Counted from the stretch's first letter, positions 1 to 9,276 are shown. The stretch is 17,653 nucleotides of DNA from an uncultured Polaromonas sp. (GCA_946479075.1 CAMLDT010000054.1:1-17653), one strand, 5' to 3'. Numbers and translations are program-made. The notes: a model not told the origin generated them from the sequence alone.

Positions 1-127
<127 letters not shown>

Positions 128-191
128 TTAACGTCTGCACTGTGTTGCTGGTTCCATCGCCACGGGCAGCGGGGGGCACACAATCGCAGAC

Positions 192-226
192 AAAAAAAGT
201 GGTGCCGGCCCTTGCGGACCGGCACC
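192..226 (-). terminator. Intrinsic terminator after fusA
   Basis: Read on the minus strand, an 8-bp perfect GGTGCCGG/CCGGCACC stem (201-208 with 219-226) extends by two more G-C pairs past a one-base bulge. It closes on a 5-base loop and is followed, two bases later, by seven Ts (198-192). It starts 8 bp after the fusA stop codon. This is a textbook Rho-independent terminator placed inside the fusA-tuf gap. Confidence 0.88.
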
Positions 227-233
227 GGTTTAC

Positions 234-2336
234 TTACTTGGCACGGGCGGCCATGATGGCTTCCGACACATTGCGCGGTGCTTCAGAGTAGTGCTTGAAC
301 TCCATGGAGTACGTGGCACGACCCTGCGACATCGAGCGCAGAGTGGTCGAGTAGCCGAACATCTCGGACAGCGGCACCTCGGCCTTGATGGCCTTGCCGC
401 CGCCGACCATGTCTTCCATGCCTTGCACCATGCCGCGGCGTGAGGACAGATCGCCCATCACGTTGCCGGCGTAGTCTTCAGGCGTCTCGACTTCCACAGC
501 CATCATGGGCTCCAGAATCACGGGGCCAGCTTTCTTGCAGCCTTCCTTGAAGCCAAAGATTGCAGCCATCTTGAAGGCCAGTTCGTTCGAGTCCACGTCG
601 TGGTACGAACCGAAGTGCAGGGTGACTTTCACGTCCACCACCGGATAACCAGCCAGAACGCCCGAGGTCACGGCTTCGTTGATACCCTTCTCGACCGCAG
701 GAATGAACTCGCGCGGAACCACGCCACCCTTGATGGCGTCCACAAACTCGATGCCCTTGCCGGCTTCGTTGGGCTCAATCTTGAGCACCACGTGGCCGTA
801 CTGGCCCTTGCCGCCGGACTGGCGCACGAACTTGCCTTCGGCCTCTTCAACGGTCTTGCGGATGGTTTCACGGTAAGCCACCTGCGGCTTGCCGACATTG
901 GCCTCCACGCCGAATTCGCGCTTCATGCGATCCACAATGATCTCGAGGTGCAACTCGCCCATGCCGCCGATGATGGTCTGGCCGGATTCCTCGTCCGTGT
1001 TGACGCGGAAGGAAGGATCTTCGTTGGCCAGGCGCGACAGCGCGATGCCCATCTTTTCCTGGTCGGCCTTGGTCTTGGGTTCCACGGCCTGGCGGATCAC
1101 CGGCTCAGGGAACACCATGCGCTCAAGCAGCACGATCGAATCCGGATCGCACAGGGTTTCACCCGTGGTCACGTCTTTCAGGCCCACGCAGGCAGCGATG
1201 TCACCGGCGCGGATTTCGCTGACTTCCTCGCGGTTGTTGGCATGCATCTGCACGATACGGCCGATACGCTCTTTCTTGCCGCGAATCGGGTTGTAAACGG
1301 TGTCGCCCTTTTTCAGGACGCCGGAATACACACGCACAAAGGTCAGCTGGCCCACAAACGGGTCGGTCATCAGCTTGAATGCGAGTGCAGAGAACTTCTC
1401 GGCATCGTCAGCCTTGCGGGTGACAGGCGTTTCGTCCTCGGCCATACCCTTGACCGGCGGAATGTCCACGGGCGAAGGCATGAACTCGATCACGGCGTCC
1501 AGCATGCGCTGCACACCCTTGTTCTTGAAGGCCGAGCCGCAATACATCGGCTGGATCTCGCTGGCGATGGTGCGCGTGCGGATGCCCAGCTTGATTTCTT
1601 CTTCGGTCAGCTCGCCCTCTTCGAGGTACTTGTTCATCAGCTCTTCGGAAGCTTCTGCAGCAGCCTCGACCATCTTTTCGCGCCACTCCTTGGCGGTTTC
1701 GACGAGCTCGGCCGGAATGTCGCGGTAGTCGAACTTCATGCCCTGCGACGCCTCATCCCAGATGATGGCTTTCATCTTGATCAGGTCCACCACACCGGTG
1801 AAGTTTTCCTCGGCACCAATGGGGATCACCATGGGGACCGGGCTGGCCTTGAGGCGCAGCTTCATCTGCTCGACCACCTTGAAGAAGTTGGCACCGGTAC
1901 GGTCCATCTTGTTCACGAAGGCCAGGCGGGGCACCTTGTATTTGTTGGCCTGGCGCCACACGGTTTCCGACTGGGGCTGAACGCCGCCGACGGCACAGTA
2001 CACCATGCAGGCGCCGTCGAGCACGCGCATGGACCGCTCCACCTCGATGGTGAAGTCCACGTGGCCAGGGGTATCGATGATGTTGATGCGGTGCTCAGGC
2101 AGGGACGTGTCCATGCCCTTCCAGAAGCAGGTGGTTGCAGCGGAAGTAATCGTGATGCCACGCTCCTGCTCCTGCTCCATCCAGTCCATGGTGGCCGCGC
2201 CGTCGTGAACTTCACCAATCTTGTGGTTCACGCCGGTGTAGAAAAGGATCCGCTCGGTGGTGGTGGTTTTGCCGGCGTCAATGTGCGCGGAAATACCAAT
2301 GTTGCGGTAGTTTTGAATGGGGGTAGCGCGGGACAT
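234..2336 (-). CDS. fusA: Elongation factor G
   Basis: This 700-aa protein is the translocation GTPase that moves tRNA-mRNA through the ribosome and helps recycle ribosomes. The GTPase motifs are intact: G1 AHIDAGKT at 17-24, the switch region ending GITITSAAT near 60-68, G3 DTPGH at 88-92 and G4 NKMD at 142-145. The length is normal for bacterial EF-G, and the sequence continues through domains II-V to a clean C-terminus. The ATG at 2336 is the only sensible start ([15 protein letters not shown]). Its Shine-Dalgarno is weak, a GAAAG about 8 bases upstream. It is the third cistron of the rpsL-rpsG-fusA group and is followed immediately by a terminator. A 592-aa open frame on the opposite strand is a codon-bias shadow. 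Confidence 0.98.
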   Translation of the reverse strand: MSRATPIQNYRNIGISAHIDAGKTTTTERILFYTGVNHKIGEVHDGAATMDWMEQEQERGITITSAATTCFWKGMDTSLPEHRINIIDTPGHVDFTIEVERSMRVLDGACMVYCAVGGVQPQSETVWRQANKYKVPRLAFVNKMDRTGANFFKVVEQMKLRLKASPVPMVIPIGAEENFTGVVDLIKMKAIIWDEASQGMKFDYRDIPAELVETAKEWREKMVEAAAEASEELMNKYLEEGELTEEEIKLGIRTRTIASEIQPMYCGSAFKNKGVQRMLDAVIEFMPSPVDIPPVKGMAEDETPVTRKADDAEKFSALAFKLMTDPFVGQLTFVRVYSGVLKKGDTVYNPIRGKKERIGRIVQMHANNREEVSEIRAGDIAACVGLKDVTTGETLCDPDSIVLLERMVFPEPVIRQAVEPKTKADQEKMGIALSRLANEDPSFRVNTDEESGQTIIGGMGELHLEIIVDRMKREFGVEANVGKPQVAYRETIRKTVEEAEGKFVRQSGGKGQYGHVVLKIEPNEAGKGIEFVDAIKGGVVPREFIPAVEKGINEAVTSGVLAGYPVVDVKVTLHFGSYHDVDSNELAFKMAAIFGFKEGCKKAGPVILEPMMAVEVETPEDYAGNVMGDLSSRRGMVQGMEDMVGGGKAIKAEVPLSEMFGYSTTLRSMSQGRATYSMEFKHYSEAPRNVSEAIMAARAK

Positions 2337-2404
2337 AAATTACTTTCAGTTCGGGATCGAACAAAGACTCGTTGCTAAAACACTTTTCATGTTTTCTCTA
2401 CGCG

Positions 2405-2439
2405 TCTGCCAGCTGCGCGTTTTGCACGCAGCTGGCAGA
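2405..2439 (-). other. Long perfect hairpin in the rpsG-fusA gap
   Basis: Two 13-base arms, TCTGCCAGCTGCG (2405-2417) and its exact complement (2427-2439), enclose a 9-base loop. No T-run follows on either strand (the minus strand continues CGCGTAGAGAAAAC), so it does not look like an intrinsic terminator. In the 198-nt rpsG-fusA gap it could act as an mRNA processing or stability element, or as a site of translational control. The function is inference; the inverted repeat itself is certain. Confidence 0.8.
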
Positions 2440-2534
2440 AAATTGGGCTGAACCGGCAGGAATCAAGGCGGCTGCGCACCTTGAAACCCCGCCAGCAACG
2501 CGTCAAACCCGCGCAGCAAACATGGCAACCGCTC

Positions 2535-3008
2535 TTAGAAGCGGAAGTGGCTGAAAGCCTTGTTGGCTTCGGCCATGCGATGCACTTCATCGCGCTTTTT
2601 CATGGCACCGCCACGGCCTTCCGTGGCTTCCATCAGCTCATTGGCCAGACGCAAGGACATGGACTTTTCACCGCGCTTCTTGGCGGCTTCTTTCAGCCAG
2701 CGCATGGCCAGGGCCATGCGGCGGACCGGGCGCACTTCAACCGGCACCTGGTAGTTGGCACCGCCCACGCGGCGGGACTTCACTTCAACCATGGGCTTGA
2801 TGTTGCCGATGGCCATGTGGAAGGCCTCCAGCGGATCTTTGCCCGGGTTCTTTTTCTCGATGAAGTCGAGCGCACCGTAAATGATGCGCTCTGCGACGGC
2901 CTTCTTGCCGCCTTGCATGATCACGTTCATGAATTTGGCAAGGTCAACATTGCCGTATTTCGGATCAGGAAGAATTTCACGTTTAGGGACTTCGCGACGA
3001 CGTGGCAT
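2535..3008 (-). CDS. rpsG: 30S ribosomal protein S7
   Basis: The 157-aa protein ([20 protein letters not shown]) is S7, a primary 16S rRNA-binding protein that nucleates assembly of the 30S head and lines the E site. The S7 hallmarks are intact, including the basic N-terminus, the [14 protein letters not shown] region and the C-terminal basic helix ending FSHFRF. The length is typical for the group. The ATG at 3008 has a good Shine-Dalgarno (AGAGGTG, 5 bases away). In enterobacteria S7 represses its own operon by binding the S12-S7 intercistronic RNA. Here the gap to rpsL is longer, about 205 nt, and rich in hairpins, so similar autoregulation is plausible but unproven. Confidence 0.98.
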   Translation of the reverse strand: MPRRREVPKREILPDPKYGNVDLAKFMNVIMQGGKKAVAERIIYGALDFIEKKNPGKDPLEAFHMAIGNIKPMVEVKSRRVGGANYQVPVEVRPVRRMALAMRWLKEAAKKRGEKSMSLRLANELMEATEGRGGAMKKRDEVHRMAEANKAFSHFRF

Positions 3009-3057
3009 TTTTTCACCTCTTTGCTTCAGTTGGCAGAGCCGTTTCGGGCCATGCCGC

Positions 3058-3201
3058 GAGGGTTATCAAAACCCTCACTTACTCGACCGGTGCAAGGATT
3101 TGCACTTGGGTCACTTCGTTTCAACCACCTGCCAGGACGATTGAAACACCTTGTTTTGAAGACGTTGTGACAACTTCTTCTGGCTCGAACCGCAAGGCTC
3201 G
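3058..3201 (-). promoter_or_regulatory. Hairpin-rich rpsL-rpsG intercistronic region (possible S7 control site)
   Basis: Four inverted repeats lie in tandem within the 205-bp gap. In transcript order they are: CGAGCC/GGTTCG (3196-3201 with 3186-3191, one G-U pair); GTTTCAA/TTGAAAC (3141-3147 with 3118-3124, with an inner CCT/AGG); GTGCAA/TTGCAC with a 4-base loop (3100-3105 with 3090-3095); and GAGGGTT/AACCCTC with a 5-base loop (3070-3076 with 3058-3064). None is followed by a T-run. By position this is the counterpart of the E. coli S7 translational operator. That assignment is inference and the sequence has not been aligned. Confidence 0.5.
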
Positions 3202-3213
3202 GGCCGGTGGGGC

Positions 3214-3591
3214 TTATTTGGCCTTGGGCTTTTTCGCACCGTACTTGGAGCGCGACTGCTTGCGATCTTTCACGCCTTGCAGATCGAGCGAACCACGCAC
3301 GATGTGGTAACGCACACCGGGCAGATCCTTGACACGACCGCCGCGAACCAGCACGACGCTGTGCTCCTGCAAGTTGTGGCCTTCGCCGCCGATGTAGGAA
3401 ATGATTTCAAAACCGTTGGTCAGGCGCACCTTGGCGACCTTACGCAGAGCGGAGTTGGGCTTCTTGGGCGTCGTGGTGTACACACGGGTGCACACACCGC
3501 GGCGCTGCGGAGAGTTTTCCATCGCAGGGCTTTTGGACTTGATCTTTTCGACCTCGCGCCCCTGACGGACTAGCTGATTAATGGTTGGCAT
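3214..3591 (-). CDS. rpsL: 30S ribosomal protein S12
   Basis: This 125-aa protein is S12, the decoding-centre protein of the small subunit. The conserved segments [12 protein letters not shown] and [13 protein letters not shown] are present. Lys43 and Lys88, the classical positions of streptomycin-resistance substitutions, are both wild type, so the sequence predicts drug sensitivity at this locus. The ATG at 3591 has an AGGGA about 9 bases upstream. It is the first gene of the str group. A promoter candidate lies about 115 bp upstream, giving a leader of roughly 105 nt. Confidence 0.98.
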   Translation of the reverse strand: MPTINQLVRQGREVEKIKSKSPAMENSPQRRGVCTRVYTTTPKKPNSALRKVAKVRLTNGFEIISYIGGEGHNLQEHSVVLVRGGRVKDLPGVRYHIVRGSLDLQGVKDRKQSRSKYGAKKPKAK

Positions 3592-3703
3592 GTAAAAACG
3601 TCCCTAAACGTCTGATTTCTGACTCGACTCGATACCTGAAACTCAATACGTGAATATTGACCTGAAAACGAAAATCTCCCCGGAAATTCCGGAAAAGCCT
3701 TCG

Positions 3704-3732
3704 AGTGTAGCAGTTTGGGGCGCTCGCCGCAA
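3704..3732 (-). promoter_or_regulatory. Promoter candidate for rpsL-rpsG-fusA
   Basis: On the minus strand, TTGCGG (3732-3727) and TACACT (3709-3704) are separated by exactly 17 bp. The -10 carries the extended TG motif (TGC just upstream). Predicted initiation is near 3697. Immediately downstream, at 3680-3692, lies the 13-bp palindrome CCGGAAATTCCGG, which would sit at the 5' end of the transcript. Confidence 0.6.
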
Positions 3733-3839
3733 TCGGGCTGGCGCCGGGCCGGCCTCCGGTCCTTGTGGGGCTGAGGCCTCGCAGCCCGCCGGGAAAACCA
3801 AAAAGTCCCGAAAAAGCCGAAAAAACCAGGAAGCGGCGC

Positions 3840-5036
3840 TTATTTGATCCAGAGGCGGATCGAATCCCAGGCGCGGCCCAGGATGCCGGCCTCTTCGACC
3901 GTCTCCAGCGCCACCAGCGGAATGTCGGCCACGGGCTGGCCGGCGCCGGTGGTGACCTTGAGGGTTCCGAGGGCCTGGCCCTTGATATAAGGCGCGACCA
4001 GCGGGTCGGGCCGGGCCACCTGGGTCTGGACTTTGGCCGAGCTGCTGGCGGGGATGGCGATCACGATGGCCCGGGGCTGGCCCAGCTTGACCGTATTCGA
4101 CGTGCCTTTCCACACACTGGGCGAGGCGACCGGCTGGCCGGCGTCGAACAGCTTGACGGCCTCAAAGGCGGTGTAGCCCCAGTTCAGCAGCTTTTGTGAC
4201 TCGTTGGCCCGGTCGCTGTCGCTGTTTGTGCCCAGCACAATGGCCAGCAGGCGCCGGCTGCCGGGGGCGCCGGCGGTGCCGAGGTTCGGGAAGTCGCGTT
4301 TGGCCGTGGCAATCATGCAGTAGCCGGCCGCATTGGTGTGGCCGGTTTTCAGGCCATCCACCGACGGATCGCGAAACAGCAGGGTGTTGCGGTTGGTGTC
4401 GTTGGCCGCTGGCGTGCCCGGGTAGCGGTATTTCTTGATCGCCGAAAAACCCATGTAATCCGGGAAGTCCTGCATCAGCCGGGTGGACAGGATGCTCAGG
4501 TCGCGGGCGGTGGTGGTGTGGCCCACCTCGGTCAGGCCTTCGGGGTTTTTGTAGCTGGTCGAGTTCATGCCCATCGCCTTGGCTTGCTGGTTCATCAACA
4601 TGACAAAGTTCTCGGCGGTGCCGCCCACGCCCTCGGCCAGCGCCATGGTGGCGTCGTTGCCCGACTGGACGATCATGCCCTTGATGAGGTCTTCCACCGG
4701 CACCTGCATCTTGGGATCAATGAACATGCGGGAGCCGGGCATCTTCCAGGCGCGTTCGCTGACCGGGAAGGTTTGCTTGAGGTCGATTTTTTTGGACTTG
4801 AGGGCGTCGAAGACCAGGTACTCGGTCATGAGCTTGGTCAGCGAGGCCGGCTCCACCGGCGAGTCGATGTTCTTGGCGGCCAGGATCTGGTTCGCCGTGA
4901 CGTCCAGCAGCAAATAGGAGCGGGCAGCCACTTCCGGCGGCTGCGGCATCTGGGCCTGCGCAGCCGGCAGGAAAAACGCAGAACACACAACACCCAGGGA
5001 AACGGCCAGGCCGCGAAAAGCTGTCAAAAAACGCAT
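3840..5036 (-). CDS. dacA: D-alanyl-D-alanine carboxypeptidase (PBP5/6 type)
   Basis: This 398-aa peptidoglycan enzyme removes the terminal D-Ala from pentapeptide side chains in the periplasm. A signal peptide covers about residues 1-28, with cleavage likely after AQA. The three penicillin-binding motifs are present in order: SLTK at 65-68 (Ser65 nucleophile, Lys68), SGN at 125-127 and KTG at 230-232. A PBP5-type C-terminal beta domain follows. The last residues (ILGRAWDSIRLWIK) form the expected amphipathic membrane anchor. The ATG at 5036 gives a normal signal peptide, although its Shine-Dalgarno is poor. The 72-bp gap upstream is T/C-rich on the minus strand with no clear promoter. After the stop there are three T-runs of 5-6 bases without a strong stem, so termination is unclear. 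The symbol could equally be dacC. Confidence 0.93.
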   Translation of the reverse strand: MRFLTAFRGLAVSLGVVCSAFFLPAAQAQMPQPPEVAARSYLLLDVTANQILAAKNIDSPVEPASLTKLMTEYLVFDALKSKKIDLKQTFPVSERAWKMPGSRMFIDPKMQVPVEDLIKGMIVQSGNDATMALAEGVGGTAENFVMLMNQQAKAMGMNSTSYKNPEGLTEVGHTTTARDLSILSTRLMQDFPDYMGFSAIKKYRYPGTPAANDTNRNTLLFRDPSVDGLKTGHTNAAGYCMIATAKRDFPNLGTAGAPGSRRLLAIVLGTNSDSDRANESQKLLNWGYTAFEAVKLFDAGQPVASPSVWKGTSNTVKLGQPRAIVIAIPASSSAKVQTQVARPDPLVAPYIKGQALGTLKVTTGAGQPVADIPLVALETVEEAGILGRAWDSIRLWIK

Positions 5037-5108
5037 GGGGGGATCAACCTGAAGATGAAAGACGGGAAAAAAGACAAGACGGAGACGTAAACGGGGGAAG
5101 GAAAACGC

Positions 5109-5729
5109 TCAACGCAGATGGCGCGCGACCAGACTTTTCAGAAGCGGCAATTGTCCATGAAAGAAGTGCCCGCCTCCGGGAACAACCGTAACAGGCAGTA
5201 GCTGCGGCCGGGCCCAGTCCATCACGGCCTCCAGCGGCACCGTGTCGTCCTGTTCGCCGTGGATCACCAGGGTCTGCTCATGCGCGTCCGCGGGAATCTG
5301 CGCCACCGTGAAACGGCTGGCGGCCGGGGCCACCAGCACCAGCCGCTCCACCGGACGCGCAGGCTGCAGCCGGGCAAACACCTGGGAGCACACAAAACCG
5401 CCGAAGGAAAAGCCGGCCAGCGCCAGCGCGCCATCTGGTGCGGCCTCCTGCACCACGGCCAGCATGTCGTCAACCTCGCCGCGGCCCTCGTCATACGCCC
5501 CTTCACTCGCGCCCACACCCCTGAAGTTGAAGCGCACCGCAGTCCAGCCGCTTTGGGTGAAGGCACGCGCCACGGTCTGCACCACCTTGTTGTCCATGGT
5601 GCCGCCGAACAGCGGATGCGGGTGGGCAATGACGGCAACGCCGCGCGACGCACCGGACGGCGCGTCCAGGGCCATTTCAAGCACGCCGGTCGGTCCGGGA
5701 AAACTGGTTTTCTGGGTGTGGGCGTTCAA
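5109..5729 (-). CDS. Alpha/beta hydrolase (COG2945-like)
   Basis: The 206-aa protein belongs to the small alpha/beta hydrolases whose first strand is followed by HPHPLFGGTMDNKVV (36-50). The catalytic triad is visible: Ser108 in GFSFGG, Asp161 in HGEQDDTVP and His188 in GGGHFF. No signal peptide is present, so it should be cytoplasmic. The substrate is unknown; relatives are usually annotated only as hydrolases or esterases. The start is uncertain. TTG at 5729 gives an N-terminus (MNAHTQKTSFPGPTGVLEMA) that looks like the family, but no strong Shine-Dalgarno precedes it. The next ATG (Met19) would cut the first strand, and no upstream ATG exists before a stop. A 48-bp interspersed repeat lies just upstream at 5765. 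Confidence 0.85.
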   Translation of the reverse strand: MNAHTQKTSFPGPTGVLEMALDAPSGASRGVAVIAHPHPLFGGTMDNKVVQTVARAFTQSGWTAVRFNFRGVGASEGAYDEGRGEVDDMLAVVQEAAPDGALALAGFSFGGFVCSQVFARLQPARPVERLVLVAPAASRFTVAQIPADAHEQTLVIHGEQDDTVPLEAVMDWARPQLLPVTVVPGGGHFFHGQLPLLKSLVARHLR

Positions 5730-5764
5730 GGGGCAACTTTCTGGGGAATAAATGTATTGAATTT

Positions 5765-5812
5765 GCTATTGAATCAATAGCTGCTTGTGCCCGCCCGTCG
5801 GGGGCTGGCGGC
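5765..5812 (+). repeat. Interspersed 48-bp repeat, copy A
   Basis: This copy fits the pattern GCTAYHRAAWMAATAGCT followed by 30 bases containing GCCCGYCC, five variable bases and GGGCTRG. In this copy the left half is a perfect palindrome (GCTATTGA-A-TCAATAGC, 5765-5781). The right half, with two flanking bases, folds as GTGC-CGCC/GGCG-GCAC (5787-5814, one bulged C). It lies between the ferredoxin gene and the hydrolase gene. Copies B and C are at 9190 and 13210, have the same length and the same orientation. Confidence 0.82.
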
Positions 5813-5842
5813 ACAAATCATCCCTATTTTCCGTGGCCAGCC

Positions 5843-6217
5843 TCAGCGCCCGAGATGCGCCGGTGTCAGCAGCCTTTCGACCACCTGGCCGCGCTGAAGA
5901 TGCGACTCGACGATTTCATCGATGTCGTGGGCATCGACATAGGTGTACCAGACCGCCTCGGGATAGACCACGGCCACCGGCCCGCCGGCGCAGCGGTCCA
6001 GGCAACCTGCCTTGTTGACGCGGACCTTGCCGGGGCCGGCCAGGCCGGCGGCCTTGACCTGCGCCTTGCAGCGCTCAAAACCCTGTTGCGCACGGTGGTT
6101 GGCGCAGCTGTCTTCACCGTTTTCGCGCTGGTTCAGGCAAAAGAAAATGTGCCGTTCGTAATAGGAATCCGTGGGTGCGGCGGCCGGGGCCGCGCCTGTC
6201 GCGCTGGAAGGAGTCAT
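5843..6217 (-). CDS. Thioredoxin-like [2Fe-2S] ferredoxin
   Basis: This 124-aa protein fits the thioredoxin-fold 2Fe-2S ferredoxins (COG3411), soluble electron carriers. The cysteine pattern is Cys27 and Cys38 (FFCLNQRENGEDSC), then Cys72 and Cys76 (AGCLDRC), with an additional Cys50. The first pair and the CxxxC pair are the expected cluster ligands. The first 20 residues are Ala/Pro/Ser-rich and probably disordered. The ATG at 6217 overlaps the stop codon of the VanZ-like gene as ATGA, with AAGGAG on the opposite strand playing no role, so translation is probably coupled. The redox partner is not identifiable from context, and its presence beside hemJ may be coincidental. Confidence 0.9.
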   Translation of the reverse strand: MTPSSATGAAPAAAPTDSYYERHIFFCLNQRENGEDSCANHRAQQGFERCKAQVKAAGLAGPGKVRVNKAGCLDRCAGGPVAVVYPEAVWYTYVDAHDIDEIVESHLQRGQVVERLLTPAHLGR

Positions 6218-7464
6218 GCGCCGATTTTACTTTCGCCGGCTTCTCCTGCCTTGCGTACGGACAAACGCACCAGCACATAGACCAGCGCCGCAAACGGCCA
6301 GAGCCAGCCCAGCCATTGCGCCAGGCCATTGAAGCGCACAAAACGCCCCTGCTCCCAGATCTGCAGGGTTTCGGCAAAGTAAGGGCCGGCCGGCGCCTGG
6401 TTCAGCAGCGACAGGTGCACACACAGCGCCACCAGCAGCAGCGCGGCACTGGCGCGGCTCGGCACCGGCAACAGCAGCAGCGCCAGCACGCCGCCCATGA
6501 CCAGACCGACCTGCACCGGCAGGTCCAGCCAGGCCCAGGCATGGTCCGGGCCGTAGCTGAGTGCCGCTGACAACGCCGTGAGCGCCACACCGGCGCCCAG
6601 CAAGCCCACCAGCAGAGCCGCGCGCTGCGGCCAGGTACGCACGATGCCAAACGCCAGCAGGCAGGGAATCAGCGCGCCCAGCGCCACACAAATCACCTCG
6701 GCACCGGGCACCAGCGGCTGCAGCTCGATGTCGCGCACCGGCAACCATTCCAGGAACGGGGTGTCGGCCAGCATCTCGGCCAGCGAGTATTCCAGCCGCT
6801 CGATCACCTGGCCCAGACCCAGCGGCACCGAGGCCGGGAACAGCAAGGCCACGGGCCACAGCGCCAACAGTACCAGGGCGCCGCGCGCGTCACGCACAAA
6901 CCAGCGCGCACGCACGCGGCTCCAGCGCGCGATGGCGCCGGCCTTTTCGAGCAGCCAGGCGCTGCAGGCGCCCAGCCAGGCGCCGGCGGTGTTGAGCGCG
7001 AAATCCACGTTCGAGGGCACGCGTGACGGCAGGTAACTTTGCAGGGTTTCCATAGCCAGCGACAGGACTGCCGAAGCCAGCACCGCCACACTCACGGCCC
7101 AGCGCACGCGGCGGCTGCGCAGCGCGGCCAGCGCCAGCAAAAAACCAAGGGGGGCGTAACCGGCGAGATTGACGCCGACATCAAAGCCGGTCCAATAACG
7201 CGGCAGGGACGCCGTCAGGAATTTCAGCGGCGAGATCCCCTGATTGCGCCACTCGGCAAACGGATAGAGGCTGGCGTAAACAATCAGGCAGATGGTGGCG
7301 AGCGCAAGCGGCCAGGAGGCGGTGGGTTCACCGGAGGAGCGCTCACCCCTATCGTTCTCACTGCGCTTCGCTCCGTGTAGTTCCTTTTCCCCTTCCAGGG
7401 GACGACGCATTGCGCCCGGCAAAGCCGGATCGCTGGCGTCTGCTGGTGAATTCGGGGAGGGCAC
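6214..7464 (-). CDS. VanZ-like multi-pass membrane protein
   Basis: This 416-aa membrane protein has a VanZ-like N-terminal half: a first helix near residues 51-70, then NLAGYAPLGF (99-108), METLQSYLPSRVPSNVDFALN (138-158) and the following glycine-rich helix. Five or so further hydrophobic segments make up the C-terminal half. VanZ-family proteins are linked to glycopeptide tolerance in some Gram-positives, but their role in proteobacteria is unknown. The GTG at 7464 lies 18 bp after the hemJ stop and the end overlaps the ferredoxin start by ATGA, so the three form an operon. Residues 1-50 are hydrophilic and appear to be encoded by repeat-like DNA (see 7336-7428), so the true start may be elsewhere, for example the ATG at 7410. 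Confidence 0.85.
   Translation of the reverse strand: MPSPNSPADASDPALPGAMRRPLEGEKELHGAKRSENDRGERSSGEPTASWPLALATICLIVYASLYPFAEWRNQGISPLKFLTASLPRYWTGFDVGVNLAGYAPLGFLLALAALRSRRVRWAVSVAVLASAVLSLAMETLQSYLPSRVPSNVDFALNTAGAWLGACSAWLLEKAGAIARWSRVRARWFVRDARGALVLLALWPVALLFPASVPLGLGQVIERLEYSLAEMLADTPFLEWLPVRDIELQPLVPGAEVICVALGALIPCLLAFGIVRTWPQRAALLVGLLGAGVALTALSAALSYGPDHAWAWLDLPVQVGLVMGGVLALLLLPVPSRASAALLLVALCVHLSLLNQAPAGPYFAETLQIWEQGRFVRFNGLAQWLGWLWPFAALVYVLVRLSVRKAGEAGESKIGA
7336..7428. repeat. Cluster of inverted repeats at the 5' end of the VanZ-like gene
   Basis: Three hairpins lie within 93 bp: GGAGCG/CGCTCC (7336-7341 with 7369-7374), CCCCT/AGGGG with a 3-base loop (7389-7393 with 7397-7401), and CCGGC/GCCGG with a 3-base loop (7416-7420 with 7424-7428). 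They encode a hydrophilic stretch (around residues 13-43) unlike the rest of the membrane protein. From memory, similar hairpin-rich sequence recurs in Comamonadaceae genomes. I could not verify that, and no second copy occurs in this window. Confidence 0.45.
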
Positions 7465-7482
7465 GCGGGTTGCCTGCTGTTG

Positions 7483-7911
7483 CTAGAACGGCTTGACGAC
7501 CACCAGCACGACGGCGGCGAGCAGCAGCAGCACTGGCACCTCGTTGAAAAAGCGGTACCAGCGGTGGCTGTGCGTGTTGCGCTGCGCGATGAATTTGGCA
7601 AGGATGCGGCCGCAGGCATGGTGGTAACCAATCACCAGAACCACCACCGCCAGTTTGGCGTGCATCCAGCCATTGCCGGGACCACGGCCGATGCCGTAAC
7701 CCAGCCACAACCACAAGCCAAAGGCCAGCGCGGGCACGGCCAGCAGGGTGGTGAAACGAAACAGCTTGCGCGCCATCAGGATGAGGCGCTCGCGCTCGGC
7801 TTCGCTCCCGGGCGGCACCATGGCGAGGTTGACAAAAATGCGCGGCAGGTAAAAAAGGCCTGCAAACCAGCTGGCGACAAAAACAATGTGAAGTGATTTG
7901 ACCCAGAGCAT
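7483..7911 (-). CDS. hemJ: Protoporphyrinogen IX oxidase HemJ (CopD/UPF0093 family)
   Basis: Starting at the ATG at 7911 the protein is 142 aa, the usual HemJ length, and begins MLWVKSLHIVFVASWFAGLF. HemJ is the inner-membrane enzyme that oxidises protoporphyrinogen IX to protoporphyrin IX in bacteria lacking HemG and HemY. Family features visible are His8 in the first helix, the LFYLPRIFV motif (19-27), four hydrophobic helices and Lys86 in MHAKL. An upstream ATG at 7980 would add 23 non-conserved residues and was rejected. No Shine-Dalgarno precedes the ATG at 7911; a TACACT box ends only 7 bases before it, so a leaderless mRNA is possible. hemB lies divergently upstream, which supports a heme-pathway role. 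Downstream it is tightly linked to the VanZ-like gene. Confidence 0.85.
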   Translation of the reverse strand: MLWVKSLHIVFVASWFAGLFYLPRIFVNLAMVPPGSEAERERLILMARKLFRFTTLLAVPALAFGLWLWLGYGIGRGPGNGWMHAKLAVVVLVIGYHHACGRILAKFIAQRNTHSHRWYRFFNEVPVLLLLAAVVLVVVKPF

Positions 7912-7973
7912 GGGCCGAAGTGTAGCCCGCAGCCCCGCCCCACCCTGTGTGCGGGGCGATTTCCGCTCAGCCC

Positions 7974-8002
7974 TTGTCATGTGCCGCTCATCGGACTAAG
8001 AT
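7974..8002 (+). promoter_or_regulatory. Sigma-70-type promoter upstream of hemB
   Basis: TTGTCA (7974-7979, five of six consensus bases) and TAAGAT (7997-8002, four of six) are separated by exactly 17 bp. Initiation is expected near 8009. It is the best promoter match in the hemJ-hemB gap and points toward hemB. Confidence 0.65.
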
Positions 8003-8008
8003 TGATGT

Positions 8009-9237
<1,229 letters not shown>

Positions 9238-9276
9238 CGATTTGACTCCTTATTGGCAATCCACCGGACAGACACC

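Noticed and set aside
600..2378. 592-aa open frame on the plus strand opposite fusA
   Set aside because: It is an antisense shadow of a conserved GC-rich gene. The His/Leu/Val/Asp-rich composition has no recognisable domain and there is no ribosome binding site.
2405..2439. Intrinsic terminator between rpsG and fusA
   Set aside because: The stem is strong but no T-run follows on the minus strand, and termination here would cut off fusA.
3214..3591. Streptomycin-resistance substitution in S12
   Set aside because: Lys43 and Lys88 are both wild type.
5037..5108. Promoter for the carboxypeptidase gene in the T/C-rich gap
   Set aside because: TTGTCT is present on the minus strand but no acceptable -10 lies at 16-18 bp, so no promoter is claimed.
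9253..9276. TTG start for the CorA-type gene at 9253
   Set aside because: The eight extra residues are not family-like and the codon lies just after repeat copy B; GTG at 9277 fits the family N-terminus better.
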